A stretch of 16,733 nt of DNA from Bifidobacterium breve (lineage in GTDB: Bacteria > Actinomycetota > Actinomycetes > Mycobacteriales > Mycobacteriaceae): the NCBI GenBank assembly GCA_945882475.1, contig CAMCWJ010000024.1, forward strand, positions 1-16,733, in the 5' to 3' direction. The stretch's first letter is position 1, and each line of letters starts with the position of its first letter. Both the position numbers and the translations under genes were made by a program. A model generated the notes under the pieces. The model did no database searches. It was given only the letters and a program-made list of their open reading frames with translations, and was not told the DNA's origin. Below are positions 14,335 through 16,733 of the stretch, piece after piece.

Positions 14335-15557
14335 GCTGCTGCGGTGCCCGGCTGCGGTGGCGCTGTCGATTGATGGCGAGCGCCGGTTGGTGTGATGAAA
14401 TCGGCTGTGTGCGAACCATTTTCGACTGTTCCCGCACTGACCGACCAGCCAGGAACCTCCTTGGTGTAGTTGCAGTACTCACACAACCCCAGCCCGTTCT
14501 GGGAACTAGTGCCCCCGCCGCGATGATGCGGCTCGGCATGATCTCGGTGCCGGATCGGTGCGTCACAGTAAGGCGTGCGGCAACGTTGATCGCGAAGGTC
14601 CAGGAAATCGGCCAGTCCCTTCGGGAACAACCGGGACCGGGACTCCAGTGCCACCAGAGCCCCGGTGGCGGGCGCGGCGTAGAGCCTGCGCAGCGTGGCA
14701 TGGGACCGCGGATCAGTCACTGCCGCGGCGATGAGAGTTTGCGCCAACGCCGAGGGCACCGGGCCGTAGCCGGTGATGACCGCTGCCGCCTTCTGCCCGC
14801 CCAACAATGCCTGATCGGAGATCACCACATTGACCGCGACCGGGACCGGTTGCTCCGCCGGGCGACCGGTGACCCGCTCCACCAGGGTGTCGGCCATGAC
14901 CTGGCCCCGTGACCGAGCGTCAGCGCAGATGTCGGCCTGCCGTTTAAGGGCGGCGTACACCGACACCCCCTGCGCCACCGGCAGCAGCGCGGTGAGGTAG
15001 GTCATGGTGTCGGGCGCCGGCCGGATGGTGACCGTCCGATCCGCGGCCGCCCTGGCAGACCTGTCAACCACTGCGTGGGGATCAAGCCGGTAGGCGATGG
15101 CCTTGGCCGCGGCGACCAGTGCGGCATCACCCACGCCGTCCAACCGGCCGGTCTCGGAGCACAGCTCTTTGTCGAGGAGCCGCCGGTCCTCAAGGTCCAA
15201 ACAAGCGGACTCCCTGACCACAAGGGTCGCGCGCCATTCGGACAGAGCCCCGGACTCCAACGCCGCCAGAGTGTGCGGCATCTCGTACACCAAAGCTTTG
15301 GCCAAGCCGAGATACCTGCCGCCGCGGGCCGGAGACTCCCGCCGCGCCAGGGCTACCTCTGCGCCCACTCCCCGACCGCGTCGGACCACGGGCACGCCGG
15401 CCGCCGCCTCGGCTGCACGCCGGGCGGCGTCGAGGGCGGCGGCCAACCGGGCCTGGCGAGCAGCGGCCGCCGCCTTCAGCCGTTCCAGCGACGAGATGGC
15501 CTCGACCAGCGCGGACTCCTCCGCATCGAGGTCGAACGTGAACAATTCTTCGAACAT
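14331..15557 (-). CDS. 13E12 repeat family protein: DUF222 plus HNH endonuclease domain
   Basis: A 408-residue protein of the actinobacterial DUF222/HNH (REP13E12) family. The start is taken at ATG 15557, giving MFEELFTFDLDAEESALVEAI, a typical opening; the frame is open further upstream to 15653 but without family character. Residues about 1-290 are the DUF222 region, helical and Ala/Arg-rich. Residues 326-371 are the HNH nuclease: CRTPYC and CEYC as paired cysteines for zinc, RHRDHAEPHH as the catalytic His region, then Asn in SQNGLGL and KEVPGW. All expected residues are present, so nuclease activity is plausible; the target is unknown. There is no clear Shine-Dalgarno. A LexA box covers the start codon, indicating DNA-damage control. 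It converges on the echA14-like gene with a 4-bp overlap (TTAA). Confidence 0.92.
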   Translation of the reverse strand: MFEELFTFDLDAEESALVEAISSLERLKAAAAARQARLAAALDAARRAAEAAAGVPVVRRGRGVGAEVALARRESPARGGRYLGLAKALVYEMPHTLAALESGALSEWRATLVVRESACLDLEDRRLLDKELCSETGRLDGVGDAALVAAAKAIAYRLDPHAVVDRSARAAADRTVTIRPAPDTMTYLTALLPVAQGVSVYAALKRQADICADARSRGQVMADTLVERVTGRPAEQPVPVAVNVVISDQALLGGQKAAAVITGYGPVPSALAQTLIAAAVTDPRSHATLRRLYAAPATGALVALESRSRLFPKGLADFLDLRDQRCRTPYCDAPIRHRDHAEPHHRGGGTSSQNGLGLCEYCNYTKEVPGWSVSAGTVENGSHTADFITPTGARHQSTAPPQPGTAAA

Positions 15558-15565
15558 GTATTCGA
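15550..15565. promoter_or_regulatory. LexA binding site (mycobacterial SOS box) over the HNH gene start
   Basis: TCGAAC-ATGT-ATTCGA on the plus strand. The mycobacterial SOS consensus is TCGAAC-N4-GTTCGA, so 11 of the 12 arm bases match. The HNH gene's ATG (15555-15557) lies inside the box, so bound LexA would block initiation. SOS boxes are known in front of several 13E12-family genes of M. tuberculosis. Confidence 0.8.
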
Positions 15566-15685
15566 TACTAGGGTTGGGCTCCGACAAGATTTTCTGCTCA
15601 GGACAACTTATGACCGGCCGCACGGGCTGTACCGTCTGTGATGCCCGCCACATCCGAGGTGGTCACCCTGTCGTCCGTGATCTGT

Positions 15686-15691
15686 AGGAGG
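15686..15691 (+). promoter_or_regulatory. Ribosome binding site of the secreted DUF1214-like protein
   Basis: AGGAGG lies only 4 nt before ATG 15696, a strong Shine-Dalgarno but with short spacing. The 130-bp interval 15566-15695 must hold the promoters of both divergent genes; I identified none with confidence. Confidence 0.55.
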
Positions 15692-15695
15692 CGCG

Positions 15696-16733
15696 ATGCG
15701 TCCATCGACCCGCACCGAGAAGGCCCCCGCCGGGTACTCCAAGTACATCGGCCGGGTCGGTGCTCTGGCGCTCTTCCTCGGAGTCGGGACCTCGCTCGGT
15801 ATGGCGACCGCCTCTGCCGACAGCGACGCCACGTCGCCTTCCCGCGCATCCGCGAGTGCGACCTCGAGTGCTTCATCGAGTCCGGCGAGCGCGCGGGGTT
15901 TGCGCGTGTCCGCACGCAGCGCGGCCGACGGTGCCAGAACGTCGTCCCGCCCCGCCCGGCCGGCCACCAGTCGTCCACTGGCTGCAGCCGCCCAGCCCGC
16001 CGCAGACAGGGCGGCCGCTGCTTTCTCGCGACGGCAATCCGCGGTGGCGTCCATCGCGCCGACCAATCAGGTCAGCCCACTCGGCACCCCGGTGCAGATC
16101 AGCCGCGAGCGCATCGCGATGAACACCGCTGCAACATTGCCGGTGACGCTGATGAAATTCGTTCTGCGACAGGGCTTTCTGGCGGCCGCAAATCAGCAGT
16201 TCGCACTCGTCGGCGGACCCGATGCGGCCAACCTGCAAGCACTCGACAACGCGGTCGACGAATACGCCCTCGCGTCGGCGTTCTCGCAGCAGATCCTCAA
16301 TCCGATGGATCCCGCGGTAGTCACCCAGGTTGCGGCCCCGCACAGCTGGTACGGGCTGGACGTCGGCGGATCACGGCTTCTCTACGACAACCCCGACACC
16401 ATCTACCGCTTCATTCCGGTGAACAAGACCTCGGAGTACGTGCTCACCGGCCGGATCTTCGAAGGCATCCCGGCCGACACCACGTTCAGTGTGCTCGAGG
16501 GAACGTCGGGCATCACGTCATCGATCTTGACTCTGGATGACCTCGAGCGCAGTCCGGACGGCTCGTTCGTGATCACCGTCAGTGGCGAGGCAGCGACGCC
16601 GGGGCAGAAAAACCATCTGGTGCTGACCTCAAGCTCAACCCTGATCGCCGCCCGGAACACCCTGGGCGACTGGGTCACTGAGGAACCGATGGAACTTGAA
16701 GTCCACCGCGTCAGCGGCCCACCCAACAGTTTG
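15696..16733 (+). CDS. Secreted protein with Ser/Ala-rich linker and DUF1214-like domain (runs off window)
   Basis: 346 codons are visible and the frame is still open at the edge. Residues 1-41 are a Sec signal peptide: a basic N-terminus, the hydrophobic core RVGALALFLGVGTSLGMA and cleavage after ASA (41). The KYIGRVGALAL start is a style common in exported mycobacterial proteins. Residues 42-120 are a low-complexity Ser/Ala/Arg linker. Residues about 120-225 are mixed helix. Residues about 230-338 look like a DUF1214-type beta domain: LYDNPDTIYRFIPV (229-242), a YVLTGR strand, LDDLERSPDGSFVITVS (280-296) and TLGDWVTEEPMELEVHRV (322-339). Its role is unknown; similar domains occur in cell-envelope proteins of mycobacteria. 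There is no Cys suggesting a lipoprotein anchor. It is transcribed away from the HNH gene. Confidence 0.8.
   Translation, partial: MRPSTRTEKAPAGYSKYIGRVGALALFLGVGTSLGMATASADSDATSPSRASASATSSASSSPASARGLRVSARSAADGARTSSRPARPATSRPLAAAAQPAADRAAAAFSRRQSAVASIAPTNQVSPLGTPVQISRERIAMNTAATLPVTLMKFVLRQGFLAAANQQFALVGGPDAANLQALDNAVDEYALASAFSQQILNPMDPAVVTQVAAPHSWYGLDVGGSRLLYDNPDTIYRFIPVNKTSEYVLTGRIFEGIPADTTFSVLEGTSGITSSILTLDDLERSPDGSFVITVSGEAATPGQKNHLVLTSSSTLIAARNTLGDWVTEEPMELEVHRVSGPPNSL

Noticed and set aside
15638..16540. Plus-strand frame of 300 codons
   Set aside because: It is one frame off the secreted protein, which has a ribosome binding site, signal peptide and a domain pattern running to the window edge; this frame gives an Arg/Gly-rich shadow.

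Overview
The window is high-GC actinobacterial chromosome, almost certainly from a Mycobacterium/Mycolicibacterium species. The order gdh - ettA (ABC-F) - ssb-like - plsB2 - plsC - WS/DGAT acyltransferase - echA14-like matches, from memory, the M. tuberculosis Rv2476c-Rv2486 locus. The 13E12-type HNH gene, the LexA-box sequence and the mycobacterial style of the last signal peptide agree with this. No database search was possible.

Left part (1-10260, all minus strand). Read in the direction of transcription it is a lipid and housekeeping run: a WS/DGAT-family acyltransferase, an HAD-acyltransferase fusion (PlsC), glycerol-3-phosphate acyltransferase (PlsB2), a fused CopD/CtaG membrane protein, then after a 120-bp gap an SSB paralogue, the ribosome-associated ABC-F protein EttA and the N-terminus of the large NAD-dependent glutamate dehydrogenase (cut by the window edge). 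The first three genes are joined by 4-bp ATGA overlaps and CtaG follows plsB2 by 10 bp. They therefore look co-transcribed, and PlsB2 and PlsC would carry out the first two acylations of phospholipid and triacylglycerol synthesis.

Middle part (10398-11893) is a small rearrangement zone. The C-terminal end of an arylsulfatase (minus strand) meets the C-terminal end of another hydrolase-like gene (plus strand) back to back, both without their 5' parts, which is the footprint of a deletion. Next come tRNA-Arg(TCT), a strong bidirectional hairpin terminator, and a lipoprotein gene made mostly of 11-residue Ala/Ser/Gly repeats and ending in a transmembrane segment. About 1 kb past the tRNA lies a degenerate direct copy of the tRNA's 3' half, which suggests an old integration site.

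Right part (11915-16733). A plus-strand three-gene operon encodes a small DUF6941-like protein, a two-domain SAM methyltransferase and an EchA14-like crotonase that lacks both usual catalytic glutamates. It converges on a minus-strand 13E12-family DUF222/HNH gene whose start codon sits inside a near-perfect LexA SOS box. The window ends inside a divergently transcribed secreted protein with a Ser/Ala-rich linker and a DUF1214-like domain.

There is no CRISPR array, no intact insertion sequence and no recognisable defence island. The best leads are the repeat lipoprotein beside the tRNA, the tRNA-half repeat and deletion scar, and the methyltransferase/catalytically altered crotonase operon.
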